Below are positions 37,866-49,200 of a stretch of 64,000 nt of DNA, piece after piece. The stretch spans positions 85,074 through 149,073 of the IMG/VR virus record IMGVR_UViG_3300017917_002441, one strand, 5' to 3'. How positions within the stretch are numbered: the stretch's first letter is position 1; every line of letters starts with the position of its first letter. This DNA is from a virus. Below the pieces are notes generated by a model, which was not told the origin of the DNA, ran no database searches, and saw only the letters and a program-made list of their open reading frames with translations. Made by a program: the position numbers and the translations under genes.

Positions 37866-38270
37866 ATGACCATGCATCTTGAAGGCCCTTGGCTGAGTAC
37901 TACTGGCAAGCTAAAAAGCAAACGCAGAAAATATGCATCAGCAGATGCCGCCCGCAAGGCTCGAGAACTGCAAGCTGAGTGGGAACGCCGGCAACAAGAG
38001 TGGGACAAGCTGGCTCCAAAGTTCAGCAACAACAAAATGGCCAAAGCCCGGCCCAAATCCAATTTCCCTACATATCAACCTCCTCCCGGACGTGAAACTG
38101 TTCGTATTCCCAGCCTCAACAACGGTGTTGATACCGGGGTTGCTACACGTGCTCCTGACAAAGTGTACACTGGTACCAAGATCAAAGGCATTGGTACCAT
38201 GCACAAATCCAATGCAGTGCCAATCTTTTCAGATGAGCAAGCTGTGGAAATAAGTAAGATGCGACGTTAA
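37866..38270 (+). CDS. 134-aa basic protein, unknown
   Basis: [20 protein letters not shown] start, then a basic coiled helix (KAREL QAEW-type) and a Pro-rich, polar C-terminal half ([20 protein letters not shown]). From memory, such LKSKRK...A-rich helix proteins are conserved in T4-like aquatic phages. May be a virion or DNA-associated protein. Confidence 0.78.
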   Translation: MTMHLEGPWLSTTGKLKSKRRKYASADAARKARELQAEWERRQQEWDKLAPKFSNNKMAKARPKSNFPTYQPPPGRETVRIPSLNNGVDTGVATRAPDKVYTGTKIKGIGTMHKSNAVPIFSDEQAVEISKMRR

Positions 38271-38290
38271 CAAAAGGAAAGCAAACTCAA

Positions 38291-38509
38291 TTGGCCAAAG
38301 AAGAAGGTTTTAAAATGGAAGGGCAAGTGGTAGAGGTACTACCCAACGCCATGTTCCGTGTCAAATTAGATGTAAATGCAACACCGGTGACCGGTATCAT
38401 TTCAGGAAAAATGCGACAGCACAATATCAAAATTCTCTTGGGAGACCGAGTAGAAATTGAATTCAGCCCATATGATCTAACTCGTGGGCGCATTACCCGT
38501 AGAAAATAA
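38291..38509 (+). CDS. infA: Translation initiation factor IF-1
   Basis: 72 aa, the family length, TTG start with AAAGGAAAG upstream. It follows the IF-1 pattern throughout: [60 protein letters not shown]-1 is an S1/OB-fold protein that binds the ribosomal A site during initiation with IF-2 and IF-3. In a phage it could bias initiation toward phage mRNAs, possibly leaderless ones. Loop residues DVNATPVTG differ from the usual (NGHxVxAH). Confidence 0.93.
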   Translation: MAKEEGFKMEGQVVEVLPNAMFRVKLDVNATPVTGIISGKMRQHNIKILLGDRVEIEFSPYDLTRGRITRRK

Positions 38510-38517
38510 ATATCAGT

Positions 38518-39060
38518 ATGCGTGAACATATTGATCTCATTGAAGCTAGCACTCGCCCAGCCAAACTAGAAACCACTCCGCTTCCTTACGGGGAACGAGA
38601 TCTAGAACCTGTGATGAGCCGTGCTACAATCAACTACCATTACGAACATTTAGCCAAAGGCTATGCAAAGCGTTACAACGCAGGAGAGGGCAATGCCAAT
38701 TTTAATCGTGCTGGCAGTTATTTGCACAATAAATTTTTCCCTCAACTTCGTGCTCCTAAACCCAGCAACCGCCCCAAGGGTGCTGTACTTGCGTTGATCG
38801 AAGAGCACTTTAAGACTTGGGAAGATTTCAAAGAATCTTTCAAAGAAGAAGCAATGAAGATACAAGGGTCGGGTTGGATTTATTTGAGCACATCGGGTGA
38901 CATCAAAACCATTGCCAACCATGCTGTGCGCACTGATATCTGCATGCTGGTGGATTGGTGGGAACATGCTTGGGCTCTGGACTACCAAAGCGACAAAGAA
39001 GCATATCTAAACAATATCTGGAAAATTATTGACTGGGACGTTTGCAACGAACGACTATGA
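38518..39060 (+). CDS. Fe/Mn superoxide dismutase-like protein
   Basis: 180 aa. The family outline is clear: [35 protein letters not shown] (metal His), [12 protein letters not shown] (second His region), [12 protein letters not shown], and [20 protein letters not shown] (Asp and His ligands). The second metal His sits in LHNKFF rather than the usual WNHxFY, so metal preference is uncertain. Probably detoxifies superoxide in infected cells. It overlaps the ErpA-like gene. Confidence 0.87.
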   Translation: MREHIDLIEASTRPAKLETTPLPYGERDLEPVMSRATINYHYEHLAKGYAKRYNAGEGNANFNRAGSYLHNKFFPQLRAPKPSNRPKGAVLALIEEHFKTWEDFKESFKEEAMKIQGSGWIYLSTSGDIKTIANHAVRTDICMLVDWWEHAWALDYQSDKEAYLNNIWKIIDWDVCNERL

Positions 39061-39380
39061 TTACAATTACTGATTCTGCTGTTGAAAAAATTCGAGACAT
39101 TCTTGCTGAAGAAAACAACCCCAATCTGCGATTGCGTGTGTTTGTGCAAGGTGGCGGCTGTTCGGGATTTCAGTACGGCTTTACACTAGATGAAGACCAC
39201 AACGATGACGACTTTAATATCGAAGCTGGTGGTGTTGAAGTTTTAGTGGATGCAATGAGCAGTCAATACCTTCAAGGTGCCACAGTAGACTACAAAGAAG
39301 ATGTGTACGGTGCCAACTTTACCATCAACAATCCGCAAGCTGTTTCCACTTGCGGATGCGGTTCAAGTTTTTCTATTTAA
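39057..39380 (+). CDS. Iron-sulfur cluster insertion protein ErpA/IscA-like
   Basis: 107 aa, ATG at 39057 (ATGA). A-type carrier motifs: [55 protein letters not shown] and CGCGSSFSI, giving the three conserved Cys (one in GCSGF, two in CGCG). The family binds and hands on Fe-S clusters. It could load FdxA or the radical SAM protein. Confidence 0.95.
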   Translation: MITITDSAVEKIRDILAEENNPNLRLRVFVQGGGCSGFQYGFTLDEDHNDDDFNIEAGGVEVLVDAMSSQYLQGATVDYKEDVYGANFTINNPQAVSTCGCGSSFSI

Positions 39381-41260
39381 ACGTCAATAAAGAACGGGGT
39401 AACCCAGTTCTCGCTGCCAAATAATCCACCACCGCCCATGTTTACTTGTGTCACAGCTATACCGGCTGCGGCACACTTGGCCAAGAACAAGTTGTAAGAC
39501 GAACGCACAGTGTCTGTGGTCATGCTACCTGAATTGTCCACTGCTAGTATTACTTTACTACCGGCAGATGCATTGTCAAGACCGCAGATAACAAACCAGT
39601 CAGAAACTGCACTGCTACCGTTGTCGCGATTTACAGCAATAGGGCCTCGAGATCCCCGATAATTATAATAGTTGTCAGGAACTTTCAAACTGCCTTGACT
39701 AGGGCCACCGGGTTGTAACAAGTTAAATGCACGTAGCGGATAAGTGGCTGTGAATTGATCCCAGTTAGATTGTATAGTACCAGCGTTGACGCTACACTCG
39801 TCAATGACAGCAACACAGGATACAAACGGAGTGCCTACAGAACTGCTTCGACTGACGTATCCAAACTGACCTGACGCAACAACAAAGTTTGGTGCGTAAG
39901 TGCCTGATACTGGTTCCCAAATTCCGTTTACATTTACAAAGTCACCTTTGACTGGATACCAATCACCGTTGTCTTTGACCCAGGTTTGTTTGACTGGTTG
40001 CCAACCGTCGTTGACCTTGACAAAGGTGCCATTGATATCAAAATCTAGTACAGCGTAGCCTGGGTTACCAGCTTGGCCAGTTGTGCCACCGTAGCCCACA
40101 CCCCCGCCAGGGTAATACCCTTGTCCAGTTCCGCCAGGTGCTCGGCCACTGGGGTTAGCACTGACATCACCACGATTTCCGCCATAGAAACCAGGATATC
40201 CCCAAGTGTCATACGGTGCTTGATTGCCACCTTGTCCTGCACCCCAACCGCCACCTCCGGCTCCACCGCCACCGCCATCGCCCTCACGATCAACGCCGTC
40301 GCCACCAATGCTGATGCCAATTGCGGCTTGCCCGGCGGAACCAGGTGCATTGCCCGGTTGACCTCCACCGCCATTGATACCGGCACCTGCGCCACCACCG
40401 CCACCACCGGCTACAGCAACAACGACTCCGTTCTTTCTTAGCACTGTGGCTCCACCACCGCCGCCACCGCCACCAGACGACCCAATCCAACCTGCGCGGC
40501 CGCCAGATCCACCGCAGAAAGAATTACCACCGTTGATAGACAATGCAAAACTGCCCGGACCACCAGTGTTTACGCCATACAATCTAACAGTGTGATTGCC
40601 TGCTGTTACGTATACACGAGCAATATAAGTGGTTCCGTACCCTGAAATATTCAGTATATTTGCCCCGTCAAGATAGATGTAACCGTAGTTGTCAACAGAT
40701 CCTTCAAATGTGTACACACCGGTGCTAGGGAAGTTTACTGTGTAAGATCGATCAAATATTGCACTGCCACCACCGGCTTCATTCCAAACTCCATAGTTGT
40801 TTAGGAATGTGCAGTAAGCACTGTTTTGTACTCTAGGCAATCCAAGGTCGACTGTGTTAAAGAGGCCGCCACCTAGTAACAAACTAGGTCCGGCTGCGCC
40901 ACCACTGGCACCGCCATAATATCCCCACCAACCCCACCAGCCGTAGCCGTAGTAGTCATACCATGCCCACGAGCGCCACCACCACCAACGCCAGTAATAC
41001 CACCCGCCGTTGTTGCCGGCACCACCAGGACCGCCCACACTGACTTCTAGTACATCTCCGGGATTCACAGTGAGCGTGACTCGAGTAAAGCCACCGCCAC
41101 CACCTTCGCCACCTGGATTTCCAGCATCATTGCCACCACCGCCACCGCCGGCTCCCCACAAGTATGCAGTTACCGTTCCGTTGTAGGCCTGAGTTGAAGG
41201 CCAAGTCAAAGTTTGACGATAGCCTGTGTATCCTAATGCTCTAATAATTGATTGTGCCAT
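39377..41260 (-). CDS. Gly-rich adhesin / tail fibre tip with vWA domain
   Basis: 627 aa. The first ~130 residues and residues ~245-410 are Gly-rich ([36 protein letters not shown]), as in T-even gp38-type adhesins. A beta domain lies at ~140-240. Three short repeats around 420-455 ([33 protein letters not shown]). The C-terminal ~110 residues contain a von Willebrand A MIDAS motif ([18 protein letters not shown]), unusual for a fibre tip. Likely host receptor binding; terminal gene of the minus-strand fibre pair. Confidence 0.85.
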   Translation of the reverse strand: MAQSIIRALGYTGYRQTLTWPSTQAYNGTVTAYLWGAGGGGGGNDAGNPGGEGGGGGFTRVTLTVNPGDVLEVSVGGPGGAGNNGGWYYWRWWWWRSWAWYDYYGYGWWGWWGYYGGASGGAAGPSLLLGGGLFNTVDLGLPRVQNSAYCTFLNNYGVWNEAGGGSAIFDRSYTVNFPSTGVYTFEGSVDNYGYIYLDGANILNISGYGTTYIARVYVTAGNHTVRLYGVNTGGPGSFALSINGGNSFCGGSGGRAGWIGSSGGGGGGGGATVLRKNGVVVAVAGGGGGGAGAGINGGGGQPGNAPGSAGQAAIGISIGGDGVDREGDGGGGGAGGGGWGAGQGGNQAPYDTWGYPGFYGGNRGDVSANPSGRAPGGTGQGYYPGGGVGYGGTTGQAGNPGYAVLDFDINGTFVKVNDGWQPVKQTWVKDNGDWYPVKGDFVNVNGIWEPVSGTYAPNFVVASGQFGYVSRSSSVGTPFVSCVAVIDECSVNAGTIQSNWDQFTATYPLRAFNLLQPGGPSQGSLKVPDNYYNYRGSRGPIAVNRDNGSSAVSDWFVICGLDNASAGSKVILAVDNSGSMTTDTVRSSYNLFLAKCAAAGIAVTQVNMGGGGLFGSENWVTPFFIDV

Positions 41261-41269
41261 GCTGTGCCG

Positions 41270-43300
41270 TTAAATCTGGTACCAAATATCGCCGTTGTTG
41301 CCACCACTGGGGTTGGCTGTGGAAACGTATCTTATCCCAAAACCATTGCTGTTTGTTGCAATACTCAATATGCGGTTAGTACTTAGATCGCCGCCGCCAG
41401 TGAGTCCAGCGCCAGCAATGATTTGTAGTGTAGTAGATGGGACACCTAAATTGGTTCTGGCTTGTGCCGCAGTAGAAGCACCGGTACCACCATCTGCTAT
41501 GGCAAGATCTGTGATGCCTGTAATAGAGCCACCAATGATAGCAACTGCGCCTGCGTTTTGTGTTGCCATTGTGCCTACATCAGTTACAGCACCGCTTCTA
41601 AGACCAAGATTGGTACGTGCTCCGCTTGCGTCGTTTGCCCCGGTACCACCGTTGTTCAGGCCCAGTGGTGCAGACAATACGTTGATATAGCCGCCATTGA
41701 TGCTGACATCATTGGCATTTTGTGTGGCCATGCTACCTAGTCCAAGATTGGTTCTTGCTTGAACTGCTGTATTAGCACCAGTACCGCCAGACGCAACTGG
41801 TATTGGGTTGATACCGCTGATGTTACCGCCAGTGATGTTGACGTTGGCACTACCTTGAGTGGCCATTGTGCCAAGTCCTAGGTTAATTCTGGCAGTTACT
41901 ACGTCGGTTGCACTGGTACCGCCAGATGTAATAGACAGTGGACTTAACAATGATTGTACAGTGACACCTTGAATAGTACCGCCAGTAATGCTAACAGCGT
42001 CACTGCTTTGAGTAGCAATAGATCCTAGGCCTAGATTATCTCTAGCAGTGGCAGCATTATTGGCATTGGTACCACCGTCTGCAATTGCCAACGGAGCGAT
42101 GCCTGCAATAGTACCGCCTGTGATATTGACAGCATTGCGGTTTTGTGTAGCTATACTGCCCAATCCCAGATTGCTTCTTGCACCGGCAGCATCAGACGCA
42201 CCAGTACCACCATCGGCTATAGCAAGATCAACAATGCCTGTGATCTCTCCGCCTGAAATATTAATAGCGTTGGCGTCTTGAGTTGAAACACTGCCTAGTC
42301 CTAAGTTTGTTCTTGCATCTCCGGGAGTGGCCGCACCTGTGCCGCCAAACGCCACAGCAATTGGTGCAACACCGCTGATAGAGCCACCAGTGATAGTCAC
42401 ACTATTGGCATTTTGTTGACTCATTGTACCCAATGTACCAGTGATGTTTTTTACAAATGCTGTGGTAGCCAACTGATCAGTGTTGGAGTTATTGGGTGCA
42501 GTGGGCGCAGTTGGGATGCCAGTAAATGCTGGTGAATCTTTTTCACCTTGTACAAATGCTGTTGTGGCAATTTGTGTGGAATTTGTGTTGTAAGCCGCAG
42601 TTGGTGCAGTGGGTGTTCCGCTAAACGCTGGGCTAACTTTGTTGTTTTGTACAAATGCTGTGGTGGCAACAATATTGCTGTTGTCTGTAACAGGCACAGT
42701 GGGTGCTGTGGGAGAGCCTGAAAATTCAGGACCTGACGTTACAAAAGCCGTTGTAGCAATTTGCGTGGTATTTGTGCCAGCATTGGCTGTGGGCGCAGTG
42801 GGCACACCGCTTAATTGCACACTGTTTGTGACAAAAGCTGTTGTGGCAATCTGTGTGGTAGCTGTGCCTGGAGCCGCTGTGGGCGCACGTGGCGTGCCCA
42901 AAAACTGTGGGCTAGATGTAACAAATTCTGTTGTGGCAATCTGTGTAGTTGATGTACCGGTAGCTGCCGTGGGTGCTTCGGGTACACCGCTGAAAACCGG
43001 AGAAACCTTGGCTTCTTCGATGTTTTGTTGAGTGGCCACAGGTGCCCAAGTATTGGCGCTGTTGTACACACTCAGTGTGTCTGACGCAGAATTGTACCAT
43101 AATTGCCCTGTGATAGGGTTATTGGGTGCTGTGGAATTTGTAAAATTTTCCAGTAATTTTACGTAGTTTTCGTTTTCGCTTTCACCATAGCCAGCAACAG
43201 CTCGGCCTACAAGCGCCAAGCTGGTAGCACTGGTGTTTATTGTGCCGTCTGCAACAACGGCTAAAACCTGACCGCGACTGTTATTGATAATATATGACAT
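41270..43300 (-). CDS. Long tail fibre protein with two repeat classes
   Basis: 676 aa. N-terminal ~110 residues (SYIINNSRGQVLAVVADGTI) attach to the fibre base. Residues ~90-300 are seven repeats of the type PxAPTAxxGTxTTQIATTAFV. Residues ~300-640 are repeats of GGTGAxxAxxARxNLGLGSxATQ with NITGGxIxGI. Both are classic phage tail fibre repeats. Its TAAATA box at 43321-43326 mirrors the one for 43372. Cotranscribed with the adhesin gene. Confidence 0.9.
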   Translation of the reverse strand: MSYIINNSRGQVLAVVADGTINTSATSLALVGRAVAGYGESENENYVKLLENFTNSTAPNNPITGQLWYNSASDTLSVYNSANTWAPVATQQNIEEAKVSPVFSGVPEAPTAATGTSTTQIATTEFVTSSPQFLGTPRAPTAAPGTATTQIATTAFVTNSVQLSGVPTAPTANAGTNTTQIATTAFVTSGPEFSGSPTAPTVPVTDNSNIVATTAFVQNNKVSPAFSGTPTAPTAAYNTNSTQIATTAFVQGEKDSPAFTGIPTAPTAPNNSNTDQLATTAFVKNITGTLGTMSQQNANSVTITGGSISGVAPIAVAFGGTGAATPGDARTNLGLGSVSTQDANAINISGGEITGIVDLAIADGGTGASDAAGARSNLGLGSIATQNRNAVNITGGTIAGIAPLAIADGGTNANNAATARDNLGLGSIATQSSDAVSITGGTIQGVTVQSLLSPLSITSGGTSATDVVTARINLGLGTMATQGSANVNITGGNISGINPIPVASGGTGANTAVQARTNLGLGSMATQNANDVSINGGYINVLSAPLGLNNGGTGANDASGARTNLGLRSGAVTDVGTMATQNAGAVAIIGGSITGITDLAIADGGTGASTAAQARTNLGVPSTTLQIIAGAGLTGGGDLSTNRILSIATNSNGFGIRYVSTANPSGGNNGDIWYQI

Positions 43301-43320
43301 TGAATAGCTCCGAACTCGTG

Positions 43321-43326
43321 TATTTA
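43321..43326 (-). promoter_or_regulatory. Late-promoter-like TAAATA for 43300 fibre
   Basis: TAAATA read on the minus strand, 20 nt before the ATG at 43300. The opposite-strand copy has the same spacing. Confidence 0.5.
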
Positions 43327-43345
43327 GCGGTCTAGTATCTTTTGG

Positions 43346-43351
43346 TAAATA
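43346..43351 (+). promoter_or_regulatory. Late-promoter-like TAAATA for 43372 fibre
   Basis: TAAATA (43346-43351), 20 nt before the ATG at 43372. Mirror image of the minus-strand box. Confidence 0.5.
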
Positions 43352-43371
43352 GCATACAAGGACAGGATTTT

Positions 43372-46245
43372 ATGGCACAACAGTTTATTGACATTGGAAA
43401 CACAGCCAATGACGGCTCAGGTGATCCGTTAAGAACCGCATTTACCATCACTAACGAAAACTTTAGTGAACTCTACAATATTGGTGGTATTTCGGGTATT
43501 GCTAACGGCACTTCAAACATTCAAATTATTCAGGATTCTACAGTCAGTATTTCCAGCGCCAACGTGGCCAACGTGCTGGTTGTGTCTGGAACTGGTGCCA
43601 CAGTACAAGGGACATTGCTTGCAAATTCTGCTATTTCTGCCACTGGTAATATCACAGCTTCTGGATTCTTTTTAGGTAACGGTAGTTTGCTAACTGGTGT
43701 GGTTAGCCAAGCCAATGCCGCATTGCTGATTGGCAACACACTCAGTGCCAACGTCACAAATTCTACACTGACCACTGTGGGTGTGCTATCTTCGCTCAGC
43801 GTGGGCGGAAACATTGTTGGCGGTAACATACAGACTCCGGGCACAATCAGTAGCTCAGGTAATATTGTATCGCAGAACTTAAACACTGGCGGCGTAATGA
43901 GCGCCACAGGTAATATTTTTGGAGCCAGCGCAGAATTTACTGGGGCTGTTTCAGCAGTGGGCAACATTGATACTCTGGGCAACATTGCTGGTGGTTATTT
44001 TATTGGTAACGGTAGTTTGCTGACAGGTATCCAAGCCACAACTGGTGCGGCGTTGTTGACTGGTACTACTTTGAGCTCCAACGTTGTCAACAGTTTCTTG
44101 CAAACTGTGGGTACTTTGGACAGTCTTGTTGTAGCCAATAGCCTGGGTGGCACAGGTAACGTCACTGCCAACAACATTTCAGTGGGCATCAGCATCAGTG
44201 CTGGTGGTAACATCACTGGTGGTAATTTGGTTAGCTTGGGCGCAGTAACTGGTGCTAGCTTTAGCACAGCAGGTGATATCACTGGCGGTAACATTACCGG
44301 CAGCCTGACCGACGGTAACATTGCTGCCAACAACATCAATGCCAATACCTTGGTGACTTCTGCCAGTGTTTCTGCATCAGGTAACATCACTAGCGGTAAC
44401 ATCAACACTGGCATTGTCAGTGCCACAGGCAACATCACAGGAACCAATATAATATTAACTGGGTCAGCCAATGCTACCCTGGGCTTCAGTACTTTGGCCA
44501 CTGTCAGTGCCACAGGTAACATCACTGGTGGCAACGTCAATGCCAACAGCGATTTAGTGGCCACTGCCAATGTACGTGGTGTTAACTTGCTGGCATCGGC
44601 CAATATCACGGCCACAGGTAACGTATTTGCCACTACATTCTTTGGCAATGTAACAGGTAACATTTCAGGCAACTTGAATGTCAACGGTAGCAACACTCAA
44701 GTGCTGTTTAACGATGGTGGCAATGCCAACGCCACAGCAGGATTTACTTTTAACAAAGTCAGCAATGCAGTAACAGTGATTGGTACGCTGACTGGTGGCA
44801 ACATTGTATCTCCAGGTAACCTAAGCATCACCGGAGACGCAGTGGTCAACGGCAACCTAACTGTAAACGGCTCTTACGAATACACCAATGTAACCACACT
44901 GGCTGTAGAGGATCCTGTGATCTCCATAGGTCGTGGTGCCAACAACACTCCCTTGGGATCCAGCGACGGCAAAGACCGTGGTGAACAACTCTATTACTTC
45001 GACACCCAAGAACGCAGTGCGTTTATTGGCTATCAAGCATCTAGCAACAAACTCATTGCCGCAATTGAAGCCAGTGTCAACAGTGACATTGTCACTGTAA
45101 CACAATACGGTAACCTAGTAATTGGTAACTTAGAAGCCACTGTGGTTTCTGCATCTGGCAACGTCATAGGTGGCAACCTAAGAACTGCAGGATTTGTCAG
45201 CGCCACTGGCACCATTACTGGAGCCAACATCACAGGCGCTAACTTATTGACCAGCGGCTTAATATCGGCCACAGGCAACGTCACTGGTGGCAACGTTATT
45301 ACTACTGGACTGGTATCGGCAGCTGGCAACATCACCGGTGCTCTAGCACAGTTTCAAACTCTCAACGTCAACACTGTTGCCAACATTTCTGGCAACGTTA
45401 TTGGCGGTAACTTGACCACAGGTGGTATGGTTATGAGTAGTGGCATCATCAGTGCCACAGGAGCCATACAAAGTTCCAGTAACGTAGCTGGTGCCAACGT
45501 CACAGCATCACAGAATGTGTCAGCAACCGGCAACGTCTTAGCTGGCAGTTTCTTTATTGGCGATGGTAGTTTGATCACCAACGTAGTTGCGGCCAACATT
45601 GGAACAATTGGCAGCATCAGTGTAACCGGCAACGTACAAAGCGGTAACACTCGTGCGTCAGGTGTGATCAGTGCAGTGGGCAACATCATTGGCGGAAACG
45701 TACAAACTGGCACAGTGTCAGCCACCACGGTCAGTGCTTCGGGCACTGTAACTGGCGCATCATTGTCATCATTAGGCACTGTGATAGGTACTGGCAACGT
45801 CAGCGGGCAGAACTTGACCACAGGTGGACAGGTATTTGCAACTGGTGCCATAACAGGCGGAAGTTTCTCTACAACAGGTGCCATCAGCGCAGCCGGCACT
45901 GTAACTGGCAGCCAGTTCAACGGTTCAGGTGCAGGGTTAAGTAACTTACCAGGCGGAAACGTATCAGGTACAGTGGGATCAGCCAGCTTTGCATCATCAG
46001 CTAGCACAGCAACCACAGTGACGGGAGCCAGCCAGCCTAACATCACTAGCTTGGGTACATTGACCAGCTTATCCATCTCGGGCGGCCTAGATGTCAATGG
46101 TATTCCAAACTTTAACCAAGGACTGTACATGGTAATTCCTACTAGAAACGGTGACCCGTCTACCAGTACTACTGGTTCATTCTACTTGAATACAAACCTG
46201 GGTAGATTGCGAGCTTATTATTTTAACAGCTGGAACAACGTTTAA
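43372..46245 (+). CDS. Long tail fibre with ~25 'SATGNITGG' repeats
   Basis: 957 aa, ATG at 43372 (GACAGGATTTT). N-terminal anchor QFIDIGNTANDGSGDPLRTA followed by FTITNENFSELYNI, a motif shared by T4-like phage fibres. Most of the protein is tandem repeats such as VSATGNITGGNVxTxG. The segment near residues 440-560 (TQVLFNDGGNANATAGFTFN, then an insert AVEDPVISIGRGANNTP) is a non-repetitive domain. C-terminus ends LGRLRAYYFNSWNNV. Repeats form an elongated trimeric shaft by family analogy. Confidence 0.9.
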   Translation: MAQQFIDIGNTANDGSGDPLRTAFTITNENFSELYNIGGISGIANGTSNIQIIQDSTVSISSANVANVLVVSGTGATVQGTLLANSAISATGNITASGFFLGNGSLLTGVVSQANAALLIGNTLSANVTNSTLTTVGVLSSLSVGGNIVGGNIQTPGTISSSGNIVSQNLNTGGVMSATGNIFGASAEFTGAVSAVGNIDTLGNIAGGYFIGNGSLLTGIQATTGAALLTGTTLSSNVVNSFLQTVGTLDSLVVANSLGGTGNVTANNISVGISISAGGNITGGNLVSLGAVTGASFSTAGDITGGNITGSLTDGNIAANNINANTLVTSASVSASGNITSGNINTGIVSATGNITGTNIILTGSANATLGFSTLATVSATGNITGGNVNANSDLVATANVRGVNLLASANITATGNVFATTFFGNVTGNISGNLNVNGSNTQVLFNDGGNANATAGFTFNKVSNAVTVIGTLTGGNIVSPGNLSITGDAVVNGNLTVNGSYEYTNVTTLAVEDPVISIGRGANNTPLGSSDGKDRGEQLYYFDTQERSAFIGYQASSNKLIAAIEASVNSDIVTVTQYGNLVIGNLEATVVSASGNVIGGNLRTAGFVSATGTITGANITGANLLTSGLISATGNVTGGNVITTGLVSAAGNITGALAQFQTLNVNTVANISGNVIGGNLTTGGMVMSSGIISATGAIQSSSNVAGANVTASQNVSATGNVLAGSFFIGDGSLITNVVAANIGTIGSISVTGNVQSGNTRASGVISAVGNIIGGNVQTGTVSATTVSASGTVTGASLSSLGTVIGTGNVSGQNLTTGGQVFATGAITGGSFSTTGAISAAGTVTGSQFNGSGAGLSNLPGGNVSGTVGSASFASSASTATTVTGASQPNITSLGTLTSLSISGGLDVNGIPNFNQGLYMVIPTRNGDPSTSTTGSFYLNTNLGRLRAYYFNSWNNV

Positions 46246-46254
46246 ACAGGTATT

Positions 46255-49200
46255 ATGGCACAACCAACTTGGATCACACCCGCAGGCAGTTTAGGTGTAA
46301 TACCCGAAGAGGTATTTTACCAGCAAACACTATTGGCCGATGTTCCGGCCATTGGTGCTCCCACAATCACCAGTGGCACTACCGCTGGTACTAATTTAAT
46401 AACCTGCGCCAGCACTGCTGGCGTAGTAGTAGGCTATAGAGTTATATTTTCTGGCACACCGTTTGGTGGATTGCAAGCCAATACACCTTATTTTGTTCTC
46501 ACAGTCAATAGCTCAACTACGTTTACAGTTACAGCTGACCCAGAAACTACCACACCAGTGTCGCTGACAACTGATACTGGCTATCTTGTAACAAACTTTT
46601 ATCAACCAATATACTATCGTCTCATTGCTGGTACACTGCCAGCAGGCGTGCAAGTCAATGCTCGTGGTAGCATAACTGGTGTTCCTCAAGCATTAACTAC
46701 TATCCAAGGCGTGCCTACAGCAGTGGCCACAGACGTTATTAGTAAGTTTGTAATGAGAGCATATACACAAAAACCCGACGGCAGCGTAGACAGAATTGCT
46801 GATAGAACATTTACACTGACTATTACTGGCAACGACGTCCCGCAATTTGTGACGCCGGCTGGGCAAGTAGCAACATACTACGACGGAGATTACGCCAATG
46901 TACAAATTCAAGTTGAAGGTGTGGATCCCAACGAAACCAACATTGTCAGACTAGTTGCTGGTCAACTTCCGCCTGGTACAAGTCTAAGCACCACAGGATT
47001 GATATCAGGGTATATTCAACCAGCACGAAATGTCAACGAACCGCCTGGGTATGATTTAACGCCCAGTGGCAACACGCCGTATGACTTTATTATTTCGGCC
47101 ATTAGCAAAAACTATCAATTTACTTTGGAAGTTACCGATGGCAAAAGCAGTAGCTTGCGAGTGTTTACTATCTATGTTTACAACCGCGATGATCTAACTG
47201 CTGACAACACCACTATCACTGCCGACAACTCACAGGTCACCGCAGACGAAACTACAGAACGTGCGCCTTTCTTGCTGAACTTTGAACCCAGCAGTTTGGG
47301 CATTGTTCGTAGTGACAACTATTTTGCCTATAGATTTGTGGGACAGGATTATGATTCAACCGAAGTTGAATATGCTATCACAGTTAACCAAGGTGTGGGC
47401 TTGCCACCGGGTCTATCACTAGATCGTTACACTGGTTGGTACTATGGTTACATTCCTGACCAAGGTATTACAGAAATTGACTATAGCTTTTATATTCAAG
47501 TACGTGCCAGAACACTGGTGTGCAGTGCTACTGATTCAGCAACTGACCTTATAACGTGTGATACTTCAACCCGTGCTGATTTTTATGTTGGCACCGAAGT
47601 TGTATTTGAAGGTGAAACTTTTGGCGGCATTGTAGCTGGTCAAGTTTATTACGTGTCCACAATTCCTGATGACACACACTTCAGTATCACAGCCACTATA
47701 GATGGCCCAGTGTTGGCATTGACCGATGCCACTGGTGAAATGTTGGCCATACCTGAAGATTTACCACAAAGCATACTGTATCCGTTTACGTTAACTATTA
47801 CTGGTGCTGTGGATCAGGAAGTCACTTGGCTCACAGACAGCTTCCTAGGGTACCTGGAAAACGGTCAAATCAGTTTGTTCAAAGTAGAAGCAGTCAACCG
47901 TGGTGGCCGACGACTGTTTTACAGACTAGGCAGTGGCGACTTTAATCAGTTGCCACAAGGATTAAAACTGTTGGAGTCGGGAGAAATTGCAGGTCGTGCC
48001 AGTTTCAACACATTCAGTCTTGATCTAGGCACAACAACAATTGATGCAAGTCAGAGTACCGTGACTGGCATACAAGAAACAACATTTGACTTGACATTTG
48101 TATTCACTGTCAATACCTTTGCCACAGATCCTTTACAGTTAATCTACGAAGTGGCCAATGTTACTGTGATCAGCGGCGGCTTGAACTATCAAACTGGTAA
48201 CCTTGCTCCGGTAATTGGATTTAGTAGCCCCAAAGGCGCACTGGCCGAAACAGCCGAAGCTCTTGCTGTGGTATCTGGTACCAGCATTGTAGAAATCAAC
48301 GTTACAAATCCTGGTGCCGAATACACCAGCCAGGCCAGTGTTTTTGTTGCACAAGGCTACGGCGGGTCAGGTGCGCAGTTACAAGCCAACATGAGATTGA
48401 CTGGACAAAAAGAAATTGTTTCTGTATTCAAGCAGTTTACTATTAAGTTAATACGTAGATACAACAAGCCTTATCAAAACTTGTTTGTGTTGGCCATGCC
48501 TCCACAAAACGATCGTGTGTTGTTGACTGAACTGTTAAACAATACTGAAATATTTCCACCAGAGTTTATCTATAGACCGGATGATCCAAACTTTGGATTG
48601 GCCACACGTGTGAAGTACCAGCATGCATTTGGCATTGCTCCTGACACTTACGAAACATACATTTCCAGTCTGTATGAAAACCACTACTGGAAAAATTTAA
48701 TTTTAGGCAGTATTAACACAGCACAGGCTATTGACCCCGAAACTGGAGCAGTGGTGTACGAAGTTGTGTACAGTCAAATCATTGATGATTTGGTAAACGC
48801 ACAAGGTCAAAGTGTAAGCAAAGCTGTGGCCCTGCCATATGCTATAGAATTAGACAACGGCACTGAAGTTCGTGTGGTGTACCCCAACAGCCTTGTGAAC
48901 ATGCGAGATCAAGTGATTGATGTTGTGGGACAAATATCAACCAAACTGCCACTGTGGATGACTTCTAAACAAGCTGACGGTCGAGTGTTGGGATTTACTC
49001 CAGCTTGGGTAATTTGTTATACCAACCCTGGCAAGAGTGCGCAAGTTGCATATTATCTCAATCAGTTTGGTCCCGCATTAAACCAAATTGATTTCAAAGT
49101 AGATCGGTACGAACTTGATGCTACTTTGAGTCGCAACTGGGATCCATACACACAAAATTGGACACCAGAAGCCAGCCAAACAACATTTGACCGTATCAAC

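Noticed and set aside
40073-40595. Plus-strand frames opposite the Gly-rich adhesin
   Set aside because: Antisense of Gly codons gives Pro/Ala/Thr-rich frames with few stops; composition artefact.
43995-46130. Long minus-strand open frames (233 and 258 aa) within the tail fibre gene
   Set aside because: They arise from the repetitive, stop-poor antisense of the ATGNITGG repeats; no ribosome binding sites or domains.
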